From Prescottella equi (GTDB taxonomy: Bacteria > Actinomycetota > Actinomycetes > Mycobacteriales > Mycobacteriaceae), in NCBI RefSeq assembly GCF_020171745.1, contig NZ_JAIVAH010000002.1:62001-126000 (forward strand): DNA of 64,000 nt. Reading direction: 5' to 3'. The position numbers were made by a program, and so were the translations under genes. This document shows positions 25,602-34,469 of this stretch, piece by piece. Under the pieces are notes generated by a model. It had not been told where the DNA came from. It saw nothing but the letters and a program-made list of their open reading frames with translations, and made no database searches. The stretch's first letter is position 1, and each line of letters opens with the position of its first letter.

Positions 25602-27203
25602 ATGAGTCTTCCAGTCACAGATACTTCCGCCCGGGCCGCGTCCCCGCGCCAGGTCGACACCCTGATCATCGGCAGCGGCTTCGCGGGTCTGGGCGCTGCT
25701 ATCAAGCTGGTCCAGGAGGGCAAGCACGACTTCCTGGTGCTCGAGCGCGGCAACGCCGTCGGCGGCACGTGGCGCGACAACACCTATCCCGGGGCAGCGT
25801 GCGACGTCCCGTCGCACCTGTACTCGTACTCGTTCGCGCTCAATCCCGAGTGGACGCGGTCGTTCTCGCCGCAGCCGGAGATCCAGAACTACATCTCGTC
25901 GGTGGCGCGTAAGTACAACGTGCTCGACAAGCACATCTTCGGATGCGAGGTGCAGTCGGCGCACTGGAACGACGAGGCCGCCCACTGGGAGGTGCAGACG
26001 TCGCAGGGCGACTTCGTCGCCAAGATCGTGGTCGCCGCCGTCGGCGCGCTGTGCGAGCCGTCGCTCCCGGACATCGCCGGCATCGAGGGTTTCGAGGGCG
26101 AGATCTTCCACTCGGCGCAGTGGAACCACGACGCCGACCTGACCGGCAAGCGGATCGCGGTGATCGGCACCGGGGCGTCGGCCATCCAGATCGTGCCGCA
26201 GCTCGCGGCGAAGGCCGCGCAGCTCGACGTCTATCAGCGCACCGCGCCGTGGATCCTGCCGCGCGCCGACCGCGAGTACACCAAGGCCGAGCACCTGGCA
26301 TTCAAGTACGTCCCCGGCTTCCAGAAGCTGTGCCGCACCGGCATCTACTGGATGCGTGAGACGCAGGTCGTCGGCCTCGCGAAGGCCCCGATCTTCATGA
26401 AGCCTCTGCAGTTCACCGCGGAACGGCACCTGCGCCGCCAGATCAAGGACCGGGCGCTGCGCAAGAAGGTCACCCCGAACTTCCGGATCGGCTGCAAGCG
26501 CATGCTGATCTCCAACAACTACTACCCCGCGCTCGCGCAGTCGAACGTCGACGTCGTCACCGACGGCATCGCCGAGGTCCGCAAAGACTCGGTCGTCGAT
26601 CGCACCGGCGTCGAGCGCAAGGTCGACGCGATCGTCGTCGCGACGGGATTCCACGTCACCGACTCCCCCACGTTCGCAGGCATTTTCGGCAAGGACGGGC
26701 GCTCGCTCGCGCAGACGTTCGACGAAGGCGGCCAGCAGGGCTACAAGGGTGCGGCGATCGCGAACTTCCCCAACATGTTCTTCCTGGTCGGCCCCAACAC
26801 CGGGCTCGGCCACAGCTCGATGGTGTTCATGATCGAGTCGCAGCTCAACTACGTCGTCGACGCGATCAAGGTGATCGAGCGCTACGACATCGGAACCATC
26901 GAGGTGCGCAAGGACGCCCAGGACGCCTACAACCGCGACCTGCAGGCCAAGCTGACGAAGAGTGTGTGGAACAACGGCGGTTGCGCCAGTTGGTATCTCG
27001 ACAAGCACGGCAACAACACGACGCTGTGGCCGGGCTTCACGTTCGAATTCCGCAACATGACCAAGCAGTTCGACCTCGGGGCCTACCGTAGCGTGACGAC
27101 CGGCGATCTACCGGTGCCCGCGATGACGGCGCAGACGCCCGTCGCGGACCCGATCGAAACCGAACTGACCGATCTCGACGACGACAAGGTGGCGGCACAG
27201 TGA
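25602..27203 (+). CDS. Flavin-containing Baeyer-Villiger-type monooxygenase
   Basis: This 533-aa class B flavoprotein monooxygenase uses FAD, NADPH and oxygen to insert oxygen into ketones or oxidise heteroatoms. It has the FAD-binding LIIGSGFAGLG (about residues 21-31), the BVMO fingerprint FEGEIFHSAQW (about 164-174) and the NADPH Rossmann motif GTGASAIQ (about 189-196). ATG 25602 is favoured by the promoter placed exactly upstream; the TTG at 25566 would lie in the -35 box. The stop overlaps the SDR start (GTGA). The BVMO/SDR/esterase set recalls the M. tuberculosis mymA-lipR-sadH group, with different gene order. Confidence 0.93.
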   Translation: MSLPVTDTSARAASPRQVDTLIIGSGFAGLGAAIKLVQEGKHDFLVLERGNAVGGTWRDNTYPGAACDVPSHLYSYSFALNPEWTRSFSPQPEIQNYISSVARKYNVLDKHIFGCEVQSAHWNDEAAHWEVQTSQGDFVAKIVVAAVGALCEPSLPDIAGIEGFEGEIFHSAQWNHDADLTGKRIAVIGTGASAIQIVPQLAAKAAQLDVYQRTAPWILPRADREYTKAEHLAFKYVPGFQKLCRTGIYWMRETQVVGLAKAPIFMKPLQFTAERHLRRQIKDRALRKKVTPNFRIGCKRMLISNNYYPALAQSNVDVVTDGIAEVRKDSVVDRTGVERKVDAIVVATGFHVTDSPTFAGIFGKDGRSLAQTFDEGGQQGYKGAAIANFPNMFFLVGPNTGLGHSSMVFMIESQLNYVVDAIKVIERYDIGTIEVRKDAQDAYNRDLQAKLTKSVWNNGGCASWYLDKHGNNTTLWPGFTFEFRNMTKQFDLGAYRSVTTGDLPVPAMTAQTPVADPIETELTDLDDDKVAAQ

Positions 27204-28030
27204 GCGAGTTCGCAGGAAAGGTCTGCGTCATCACCGGCGCGGGCTCGGGAATCGGCCGGGCCCTGGCCCTGAACCTGGCGGGACAGGGCGCGAAACTAGC
27301 CCTGTCCGATATGGATTCGGTGGGGCTGGCCGAGACGGTCCGGCAGGTGGAGGCGCTGGGCTCGGACGTCAAGTCCGATCACCTCGACGTCACGCAGCGG
27401 GAGGCGGTGCTCTCCTACGCCGACGCCGTGGTCGCCCACTTCGGCAAGGTGAACCAGGTCTACAACAACGCCGGCATCGCCTTCCATGGCGAGGTGGAGC
27501 GCTCGGAGTTCAAGGACATCGAGCGGATCATGGACGTCGACTTCTGGGGCGTCGTCAACGGCACCAAGGCGTTCCTGCCGCACGTCATCGCGTCGGGCGA
27601 CGGGCACATCGTGAACGTCTCCAGCCTGTTCGGCCTGCTGTCCATTCCGGGGCAGAGCGCCTACAACGCAGCGAAGTTCGCGGTGCGCGGATTCACCGAG
27701 TCGCTCCGTCAGGAGATGCTGATCGCGAAGCACCCGGTGAAGGTCACGTGCGTCCATCCCGGCGGCATCAAGACCGCGATCGCCCGCAACGCCACGATGC
27801 CCGACGGCGACGACCAGGTGACGTTCGCGCAGTTCTTCGACAAGCGCCTCGCTCGCACGACGCCCGAGGACGCCGCGAAGACGATCACGAACGGTGTCCG
27901 CAAGGGCAAGGCACGGGTGCTGATCGGTGCGGACGCGAAGTTCCTCGATGCGTGGGTGCGGATCGTCGGCCCGAGCTATCAGTGGGTGGTCGCGACCGTG
28001 ACGTCCCGCGTGATGCCGAAGTCCAGGTAG
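27200..28030 (+). CDS. Short-chain dehydrogenase/reductase
   Basis: This 276-aa classical SDR oxidises or reduces an alcohol/ketone with NAD(P). It has the nucleotide motif TGAGSGIG (about residues 13-20), NNAG (about 90-93), the catalytic Ser in NVSSLFG and the YNAAK pair (about 155-159). It starts with GTG in a 4-base overlap with the monooxygenase stop, so it is translationally coupled and probably supplies the ketone to that enzyme. Substrate unknown. The downstream esterase gene begins 14 bases after its stop. Confidence 0.93.
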   Translation: MSEFAGKVCVITGAGSGIGRALALNLAGQGAKLALSDMDSVGLAETVRQVEALGSDVKSDHLDVTQREAVLSYADAVVAHFGKVNQVYNNAGIAFHGEVERSEFKDIERIMDVDFWGVVNGTKAFLPHVIASGDGHIVNVSSLFGLLSIPGQSAYNAAKFAVRGFTESLRQEMLIAKHPVKVTCVHPGGIKTAIARNATMPDGDDQVTFAQFFDKRLARTTPEDAAKTITNGVRKGKARVLIGADAKFLDAWVRIVGPSYQWVVATVTSRVMPKSR

Positions 28031-28044
28031 CGAAGGGATCCACG

Positions 28045-28980
28045 ATGCGTTCGGTCCGCCTTCCCCTGCCCCTCGTCGAGGCGAGCGTCAAGCCGTTCTA
28101 TCGACTCGCGCTCAACGCTCGTCTCCCGTTCCGGGTACAGCGGGCGCTGTTGGACCTCGCCGCACCGATCCAGACGCTGCCCGACGGGACGGTCGTCGAG
28201 AGGACCACTCTCGCCGGCCGTCCCGCGGAGCGGATAACCGTCGGAGCCACCGAGCGCCCGCACGCGGTGCTGTACCTGCACGGCGGGGCGTACACCATCG
28301 GATCGCTCGCGACACACCGATCCCTCGCGGCACACCTGGCACGCGAATCCGCCGGTGTCGTCTACACCCTCGACTACCGTCTGGCCCCCGAGCATCCGTT
28401 CCCGGCCGCCCTCGACGACGCTGTCGCGGCGTTCACCGAGCTGGTCACCGAACACGGATTCACCGCCGATCGCGTTGCAGTCGCCGGTGATTCGGCCGGC
28501 GGAGGCCTGGCGCTCGCGACGGCCCGCCGGCTGATCGACACCCACGGGCTGTCTCCGGCCGCGCTCGCGCTCATCTCGCCGTGGGTCGATCCGGGTTCGC
28601 GGGACGCACCGTTCGATCGCGACACGGTGGTGAACACCGCGTGGGCCTACGCCTCCGCCGACGCCTACCTGGGCGGTGGCGGTCCCGCCGATCCGGGTTA
28701 TGCACCGCTGCACGGCGATCCGACGGGTCTACCGCCCGCCGCCGTACACGTGGGCACGGCCGAGGTCCTGTACCCGCAGATCGTCGAACTGGTGTCGCGC
28801 CTGCGTGCGGCGGGAAACAACCTCCACTACGTGGAGTACCCGCGCCTGTGGCACGTCGCCCACCTGCAGGCGTCGCTGCTCGGGGAGGCCGCCGACGCCG
28901 TCGCCGACCTCGGCGGATTCCTCCGCTCGGCGTTCGCGTCAGGCGTGCTCGCCGAGCCACTCCGCGGCAGCGTCGGCTGA
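28045..28980 (+). CDS. Alpha/beta hydrolase, hormone-sensitive lipase family (LipR-like)
   Basis: This 311-aa esterase has the HSL-family oxyanion motif HGGAY (about residues 80-84), DYRLAPEHPFPAA, the nucleophile elbow GDSAGGG (Ser near 154) and a C-terminal LWHV segment with the catalytic His; the acid is expected in the preceding GTAEVLYPQ region, where the usual Asp is Glu. It would hydrolyse short acyl esters such as those made by a Baeyer-Villiger reaction, which fits its place as third gene after BVMO and SDR. GAAGGGA precedes the ATG. Its last 42 bases overlap the convergent binding-protein gene. Confidence 0.9.
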   Translation: MRSVRLPLPLVEASVKPFYRLALNARLPFRVQRALLDLAAPIQTLPDGTVVERTTLAGRPAERITVGATERPHAVLYLHGGAYTIGSLATHRSLAAHLARESAGVVYTLDYRLAPEHPFPAALDDAVAAFTELVTEHGFTADRVAVAGDSAGGGLALATARRLIDTHGLSPAALALISPWVDPGSRDAPFDRDTVVNTAWAYASADAYLGGGGPADPGYAPLHGDPTGLPPAAVHVGTAEVLYPQIVELVSRLRAAGNNLHYVEYPRLWHVAHLQASLLGEAADAVADLGGFLRSAFASGVLAEPLRGSVG

Positions 28981-29853
28981 CGAGGTCTCGCCGTCGCGCA
29001 CCCGCGCCGCCATCGCCGTCAGGTCACCAGTGCTCAACTGCAGGATCACGCTGAGGCTCCTGATGTCGTCGGCGGTCAGCACGCCACTGCGGAAGAGCGG
29101 CACCACGTTCTGAGCCGTGAACGCGCCCTCGTCGTCGGTGAGCACGACCAACTCGTCCTGCGCAACCACCGGATCGGCGGCGGTGGTCCCGCCGACCGGC
29201 GACGCTGCGGCTGCGAGTTCGCGTGCGCCCCCTGACGGCGATTCGACCGGCACGACGGCGGCGAACGTGCACCCGTACCGCGACTGCAACCGGTCGAGAA
29301 CGCCCGCATCCGAAGCGAAGTCGTCGGACGCGTACAGCGTGAGCGTGGAGCACCGGTCGGCGAGGTCGGCGACCGAACTCGCTCCGAGCGCCTCGGCCTG
29401 CCCCTCGGTCAGCACGAGCGCGGACCGGTCGTCGGCAGGCGCGTACTCCGACACCGAAAGCCCCTCCGGCAGAGATCTGCTGAGCGCGTCGTACACCTCC
29501 TCGGCCTCGGTGACGTCCGCCGAGGAGTCGAACCGGTGCAGCAGTCGCCCGGTGTGCTCGGGCACGAGCGAGATCCGGTTGCCGTCGAGCGCGGCCAGGC
29601 GGTCGGCCTGGTCGCCCAGTCCGAGGACCAGTTCCGTGGACCTGCCGTTCGCGCCGAGCGCGCCCGCGTAGAGGCGGGCGACGAGTTCACTCTCGACCGT
29701 GTCGGCCGCACCGATCACCACCGCGGGAGCGGTGGGCCCGCCGGTGCGGCTGCTCGTGTCCACCCCGCACGCCGCGACCGCGGGAATCGCCGCCAGACCT
29801 GCCGCGAGACCTGCCGCAAGCCTGAGGATGCGCCCATTTCCTTTCGGTGCCAC
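28939..29853 (-). CDS. Second OpuC/ProX-type substrate-binding lipoprotein
   Basis: This 304-aa secreted lipoprotein has a signal peptide with lipobox AVAAC (Cys near residue 29) and the fold signature of quaternary-amine binding proteins: VVIGAADTVESELVARLYA after the signal, and AFTAQNVVPLFRSG near the C-terminus, matching AQNVVPLMR in the neighbouring ProX. The ligand-site motif PDYTG of the neighbour is PEHTG here, Tyr replaced by His, so its ligand may differ. GTG 29853 is preceded by GAGAGGG. It is divergent from proX across 189 bp and overlaps the esterase gene end by 42 bases. Confidence 0.82.
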   Translation of the reverse strand: MAPKGNGRILRLAAGLAAGLAAIPAVAACGVDTSSRTGGPTAPAVVIGAADTVESELVARLYAGALGANGRSTELVLGLGDQADRLAALDGNRISLVPEHTGRLLHRFDSSADVTEAEEVYDALSRSLPEGLSVSEYAPADDRSALVLTEGQAEALGASSVADLADRCSTLTLYASDDFASDAGVLDRLQSRYGCTFAAVVPVESPSGGARELAAAASPVGGTTAADPVVAQDELVVLTDDEGAFTAQNVVPLFRSGVLTADDIRSLSVILQLSTGDLTAMAARVRDGETSSADAAAEWLGEHA

Positions 29854-30042
29854 CGTGTCCCTCTCCGATCGACGTCTCGTGCGACCCCGGCATCTGTGGT
29901 GCCGTGCGTTTGTCGTACCTATCGTTACACTGAGTCCGCGCACCATCACGAGCGGTCGAGAGATCCGGCTTGTCGCCGCGCGACGACCGTACTCCGCCGA
30001 TAACGGGGGCCGGCGTCACGCCGGATCCGATGGAAGGACGAC
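29854..30042. promoter_or_regulatory. Divergent promoter region between two binding-protein genes
   Basis: This 189-bp gap must drive both binding-protein genes. It contains an AT-richer patch around 29918-29940 (GTACCTATCGTTACACTGAG) where promoters are likely, and a short CCGGCG-TCA-CGCCGG hairpin near 30011-30025. I cannot assign exact -10/-35 boxes. Confidence 0.4.
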
Positions 30043-30990
30043 ATGAACGTTTCCCGGATTCGCCTGCGCCGCCGCCTCGGCACGGGGCTCATCGCCCTGC
30101 TCGCGCTGTCCCTTGCCGCCTGCGGTGGCGATCCACTCGACAGCGGCGGTTCCACCGGCGACAGCGACGCGATCGTCGTCGGGTCGGCGAACTTCCCGGA
30201 GTCGGAGACGGTCGCGTTCGTCTACGCCGAGGCGCTGCAGGCCAACGGGTTCGACGTACAGACCAAGATGAACATCGGCTCCCGCGAGGTGTACGTCCCG
30301 GCGCTGCGTGACGGGTCGCTCACGCTGATCCCGGACTACACCGGGAATCTGCTCGAGTACCTCGATCCCGCGTCGACGGCCTCCACCGCCGCGGAGATCG
30401 ACGCCGCACTACCGGCCGCGCTGGCACCGGATCTCGCGATCACGACACCCGCACCGGCCGAGGACAAGGACGCCGTGGTCGTCACCCGGGAGACGGCCGA
30501 GAAGTGGAACCTGACGTCCATCGCCGACCTCGCGGCGCATTCCGCCGAGGTGACCTTCGCGGCGCCGGCCGAGTTCCAGGAGCGGTCGGTGGGACTGCCG
30601 GGCCTGCGCGAGAACTACGGCCTCGACATCGCGCCCGCCAACTTCGTGCCGATCGGTGACGGCGGCGGCCCGGCGACGGTGAAGGCGCTCACGTCCGGGC
30701 AGGTGACGGCCGCGAACATCTTCACCACCTCCCCCGCGATCGAGGCGAACGACCTGGTCGTTCTCACCGATCCGAAGAACAATTTCCCGGCCCAGAACGT
30801 CGTCCCGCTGATGCGGGCGTCGGCGAGGACCGACCAGGTGACCCGCATCCTCGATGCGGTCTCGGCCAAGCTCACCACCGAGGAACTCGTGGGCCTCAAC
30901 GACGCGGTGTCCGGTAGCAGCAAGACCGAGCCGCAGGCCGCCGCGAAGGAGTGGATTGCACGTCAGGGCCTGGACACCCCCGTCTCGTGA
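30043..30990 (+). CDS. proX: Glycine betaine/osmoprotectant-type binding lipoprotein (ProX/OpuC)
   Basis: This 315-aa lipoprotein has a signal peptide with lipobox LAAC (Cys near residue 27) and the OpuAC/ProX binding domain: VVGSANFPESETVAFVYAEA, LIPDYTGNLLEYL (about residues 97-109, Tyr in the ligand cage) and FPAQNVVPLMR near the C-terminus. It would capture glycine betaine, choline, carnitine or a similar compound outside the membrane and deliver it to ProVWZ. GGAAGGACGAC precedes the ATG. The stop overlaps the ATPase GTG (GTGA). Confidence 0.9.
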   Translation: MNVSRIRLRRRLGTGLIALLALSLAACGGDPLDSGGSTGDSDAIVVGSANFPESETVAFVYAEALQANGFDVQTKMNIGSREVYVPALRDGSLTLIPDYTGNLLEYLDPASTASTAAEIDAALPAALAPDLAITTPAPAEDKDAVVVTRETAEKWNLTSIADLAAHSAEVTFAAPAEFQERSVGLPGLRENYGLDIAPANFVPIGDGGGPATVKALTSGQVTAANIFTTSPAIEANDLVVLTDPKNNFPAQNVVPLMRASARTDQVTRILDAVSAKLTTEELVGLNDAVSGSSKTEPQAAAKEWIARQGLDTPVS

Positions 30991-32108
30991 TCTCCTTCTC
31001 CGCTGTCTCCAAGCGTTTTCCGGACGGCACGGTCGCTGTCGACGGGCTCGACCTGAAGATCGACGCCGGATCGTTCACGGTCTTCGTCGGCCCGTCCGGC
31101 TGCGGAAAGACCACGTCGATGCGGATGATCAACCGGATGGTGGTGCCCACCGCGGGCACCGTGACCGTCGACGGACGCGACGTCGCGACCACCGATGCCG
31201 TCGAACTGCGGCGCTCGATCGGGTACGTCATCCAGGGCGGCGGGCTGCTGCCGCATCGCACCGTCGTCGACAACATCGCGACCGTTCCCGTGCTGCGGGG
31301 GCAGTCCCGCCGCGCGGCCCGGCGTGCCGCACTCGACGTGCTCGACCGGGTGGGGCTCGATCCGGTGCTGGCGGGCCGGTATCCGGCGCAGCTGTCGGGC
31401 GGCCAGCAGCAGCGGGTGGGCGTGGCGCGGGCACTCGCGGCCGATCCGCCGATCCTGCTGATGGACGAGCCGTTCAGCGCGGTCGACCCGGTGGTGCGGG
31501 CCGAGCTGCAGTCCGAGATGCAGCGCCTGCAGGCCGAACTGCGCAAGACCATCGTGTTCGTCACCCACGACATCGACGAGGCCGTCCGGCTCGGCGACCG
31601 GCTCGCGGTCTTCGGTCCGCACGGCCGGCTGCAACAGTACGATGCCCCGAACACCGTGCTGGCTTCTCCCGCAACTGATTTCGTCGCGGACTTCGTCGGC
31701 CGAGACCGTGGCTACCGCGGGTTGTCGTTCCGCAGCGCCGATTCGGTCCCGCTGCACGACGTCCGCCGCCTCCGCGAATCCGAGATCCCCGCCGCGACAC
31801 TCGCGCCCGGGGACTGGGCCCTCGTCGTGACCGACTCCGGGCACCCGCAGGGCTGGATCGACGCGGCCGGTCTGGCTGCCGTCCGGACCGGCCGGCCCGT
31901 CGCGCAGGCGTCGGCGGCGGGCGGGTCGCTGTTCACGGTGGGCACCGATCTGCGGCAGGCGCTCGACGCGGCGATCTCGTCGCCGTCGGGGATCGGCGTG
32001 GCGGTCGATGCGTCGGGTGCGGTGGCCGGCGGCATCGATGCGGCCGACGTCGTGGCGCTGCTCGCCGAGCAGCGACGCACGGAGGATCGCCTCCGGAGCG
32101 GACGGTGA
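30987..32108 (+). CDS. proV: Osmoprotectant ABC importer ATP-binding protein
   Basis: This 373-aa ATPase has Walker A GPSGCGKTT (about residues 36-44), LSGGQQQRVGVARAL (about 136-150), Walker B ILLMDEPFSAVDP (about 156-168) and a C-terminal region (about 245-365) that looks like a degenerate CBS pair, as in OpuCA/ProV where it senses ionic strength. It starts with a GTG overlapping the proX stop and ends 4 bases before the first permease, so the four genes form one tight operon. Confidence 0.93.
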   Translation: MISFSAVSKRFPDGTVAVDGLDLKIDAGSFTVFVGPSGCGKTTSMRMINRMVVPTAGTVTVDGRDVATTDAVELRRSIGYVIQGGGLLPHRTVVDNIATVPVLRGQSRRAARRAALDVLDRVGLDPVLAGRYPAQLSGGQQQRVGVARALAADPPILLMDEPFSAVDPVVRAELQSEMQRLQAELRKTIVFVTHDIDEAVRLGDRLAVFGPHGRLQQYDAPNTVLASPATDFVADFVGRDRGYRGLSFRSADSVPLHDVRRLRESEIPAATLAPGDWALVVTDSGHPQGWIDAAGLAAVRTGRPVAQASAAGGSLFTVGTDLRQALDAAISSPSGIGVAVDASGAVAGGIDAADVVALLAEQRRTEDRLRSGR

Positions 32109-32112
32109 CGGC

Positions 32113-32802
32113 GTGCGCTACCTGACCGAGAACTTCTCGTACGTACTCGAACTGACGCGCGAGCACCTGTATCTGGCCCTGCTCCCGCTGCTGCTGGGAC
32201 TGGTGATCGCGATCCCCCTCGGCACGGCCGTCCGGGGCGTCCCGTGGCTGCGCCGCACGACGCTGGTGGTCGCGAGCATCGCGTTCACGATTCCCTCACT
32301 CGCGCTGTTCGTCACGGTCCCCACCGTCTTCGGGCTCGCGATCCTCGATCCGACCAACGTCGTGATCGCATTGACGATCTACTCGACGGCCCTCCTGGTC
32401 CGCGCCGTGCCGGAGGCGCTCGACGCGGTACCGGCCGACGTCGTGGACTCGGCGACCGCGATGGGCTTCACGCCGCTGCGGAGGGCGCTGACCGTCGAAC
32501 TGCCACTGGCCCTTCCGGTCCTCGTCGCGAACATCCGCGTCGTCGCTGTCACCAACATCTCGCTCGTGTCGGTGGGCGCGCTCATCGGCGTCGGCGGACT
32601 CGGTGAACTGTTCACGAAGGGCTACCAGCGGGATTATCCCGAACAGATCGTCGCCGGCATCATCGCGATCGTCGCGCTCGCGCTGATCTTCGACGCCGCG
32701 CTGTATCTCCTCGGCCGGTACCTGACGCCGTGGCAGCGCGCCGGCACCCGCCGGGTCCGGTCACAGCGTGCGACCGTCACGCTGTCGGAGGGCCCGGCCT
32801 GA
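32113..32802 (+). CDS. proW: Osmoprotectant ABC importer permease 1
   Basis: This 229-aa membrane protein has five or six hydrophobic segments and the permease EAA-like loop AMGFTPLRRALTVELPLALP (about residues 118-137), which docks on the ATPase. The GTG at 32113 lies 4 bases after the proV stop. The C-terminal 25 residues are basic and cytoplasmic. It pairs with the second permease to form a heterodimeric OpuC-type channel. Confidence 0.91.
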   Translation: MRYLTENFSYVLELTREHLYLALLPLLLGLVIAIPLGTAVRGVPWLRRTTLVVASIAFTIPSLALFVTVPTVFGLAILDPTNVVIALTIYSTALLVRAVPEALDAVPADVVDSATAMGFTPLRRALTVELPLALPVLVANIRVVAVTNISLVSVGALIGVGGLGELFTKGYQRDYPEQIVAGIIAIVALALIFDAALYLLGRYLTPWQRAGTRRVRSQRATVTLSEGPA

Positions 32803-33509
32803 TGTTCACGAGCGCCTGGGACTACCTCGTGGATCCCGCGAACTGGCAGGGCCCGACGGGCATCGGCGCCCGGATCCTCCAGCACCTCTGGTACAGCCTG
32901 CTCGCGGTCGCGGGAGCGGCGGTGGTCGCGGTGCCGATCGGGTTGGCGATCGGGCACTTCCGCCGCGGCGAGATCGTCGTCGTCGGTGTGGTGAACGCGC
33001 TGCGCTCGCTGCCCACGCTCGGCGTGCTCACGCTGCTGGTGCTACTGCTCGGGCTGGGGTTGATCCCGCCGATACTCGCGCTGGTGCTGCTCGGCATTCC
33101 GCCGTTACTGGCGGGCGCGTACGCGGGAGTCGCGAACGTGGACCGGCAAGTGGTCGACGCCGCCGAGGCAATGGGGATGACGCCGCTGCAGGTGCTGCTG
33201 CGCGTCGAGGTCCCCAACGCGCTGCCGCTGATTCTCGGCGGACTGCGCAGCGCGACACTGCAGGTGATCGCGACCGCGACGGTGGCCGCGTACGTCAATC
33301 TCGGCGGCCTCGGCCGCTACATCTTCGACGGCCTCGCGCTGCGCAGCTACGACCGTGTCCTCGTCGGCGCGATCCTCGTCGCCGCGCTCGCCTTGGTCGT
33401 CGACGCGATCCTCGCGGCCGCCGTGTGGGCGTCGGTGCCCGGCACCGGGCGCCTGCGCCGCCGGCTAGCGGTCACACCGTCGCGAGGAACTTCAGAATCA
33501 ACGCGTTGA
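32802..33509 (+). CDS. proZ: Osmoprotectant ABC importer permease 2
   Basis: This 235-aa membrane protein is a homologue of the preceding permease with five or six spans and the EAA loop AMGMTPLQVLLRVEVPNALP (about residues 125-144). Its ATG shares one base with the previous TGA, so the two are translationally coupled. The last 38 bases overlap the convergent epoxide-hydrolase-like gene. It is the last gene of the importer operon. Confidence 0.91.
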   Translation: MFTSAWDYLVDPANWQGPTGIGARILQHLWYSLLAVAGAAVVAVPIGLAIGHFRRGEIVVVGVVNALRSLPTLGVLTLLVLLLGLGLIPPILALVLLGIPPLLAGAYAGVANVDRQVVDAAEAMGMTPLQVLLRVEVPNALPLILGGLRSATLQVIATATVAAYVNLGGLGRYIFDGLALRSYDRVLVGAILVAALALVVDAILAAAVWASVPGTGRLRRRLAVTPSRGTSESTR

Positions 33510-34347
33510 CCTCACCGGGCTGTTCCAACTGCAGGAAGTGACCCGCGTCCGCGACGACGTGCGCCGCGCTTCCCGGCGGCAGCGCGGACGCCGCGGGCGC
33601 CGCGAGACGCGGATCGAGGCACCCGTCCCGGCCGCCGTGCAGGTAGAGCGCCGGGGTGATCGGGGGACGCATCTCCGCACCCACCCACCGTCGATAGCGG
33701 GCGGGAGGCCGAGGAAAGGGCCGAGCCATGTTGCGGTAGTAGCCGATCACCGCGCGCCGGTGCTCCTGATCAGCCATCGCCGCCGCCACGGCGGGCAGGT
33801 CTTCCGCGGCGTCGTACCCGGGTGACCAGTCCGACCACAGCCGCGGGACCACCCGGTCCGCCCACCGCTCGGGCAGGACCGGCAGTTGGTTGAACAGGAT
33901 GTACCAACTGTTGCGGAGCTGCCGGGGCAGGGCCGGCAGCACCGCCGGAGTGCGCAGCGTCGGGATCGGCGGCACCGCGAGCGCCGCGACCGCGACGAAC
34001 GGGTTGTCGGGATGCGCGGCAAGCGCGTTCGCGGTGACCGCACCCCAGTCGTGACCGATCAGCACCGCGTCGGCTCCCCCGCCCATGCGGGTGTGGATCG
34101 CCACGGCGTCGTCCATCAACGCCGCCACGTGCCCGCTGCGGTCGTCCGGCACCGCGGAAGGCGCGTAACCGCGCATAAACGGGGCAACCACCCGCCAGCC
34201 CGCGTCTGCGAGGACCGGACCGAGGTGCCGCCAGGTGTGGGCCGTGTCCGGGAAACCGTGCAGCAGGACCGCGAGCCGGCCCGTTTCCGGACCCCACGTC
34301 AATGCCCGCAGGCGGACCGCATCGAGGTCCAGGGTGATCTCATGCAT
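33472..34347 (-). CDS. Epoxide hydrolase-like alpha/beta hydrolase
   Basis: This 291-aa hydrolase has LLHGFPDTAHTWRHL (about residues 25-39) and the nucleophile elbow GHDWGAV with Asp, the pattern of soluble epoxide hydrolases and haloalkane dehalogenases rather than esterases. The late ADAGHFLQLEQPGEV supplies the catalytic His. Two Tyr residues in the lid region (for example YDAAED and YYRNM) could activate an epoxide. ATG 34347 is chosen for the AGGATGG upstream; ATG 34356 is an alternative. The substrate is unknown. The end overlaps proZ by 38 bases. Confidence 0.83.
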   Translation of the reverse strand: MHEITLDLDAVRLRALTWGPETGRLAVLLHGFPDTAHTWRHLGPVLADAGWRVVAPFMRGYAPSAVPDDRSGHVAALMDDAVAIHTRMGGGADAVLIGHDWGAVTANALAAHPDNPFVAVAALAVPPIPTLRTPAVLPALPRQLRNSWYILFNQLPVLPERWADRVVPRLWSDWSPGYDAAEDLPAVAAAMADQEHRRAVIGYYRNMARPFPRPPARYRRWVGAEMRPPITPALYLHGGRDGCLDPRLAAPAASALPPGSAAHVVADAGHFLQLEQPGEVNALILKFLATV

Positions 34348-34417
34348 GCGGACCATCCTGGACGAAACCAAACGAACACGGACCGGATCCGGCGACATGA
34401 CCCACGCTGAGCAGAAA

Positions 34418-34447
34418 GGGGCCCCGCCGCAATTGCGACGGGGCCCC
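34418..34447. terminator. Hairpin between malic enzyme and hydrolase genes
   Basis: A near-perfect palindrome (9-bp GGGGCCCCG-type stem, extended through one mismatch by CGCAATTGCG) lies 22 bases beyond the malic enzyme stop. It probably terminates the leftward malic enzyme transcript. Confidence 0.75.
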
Positions 34448-34469
34448 GCTCACGCGTTGCGGCGGGTCG

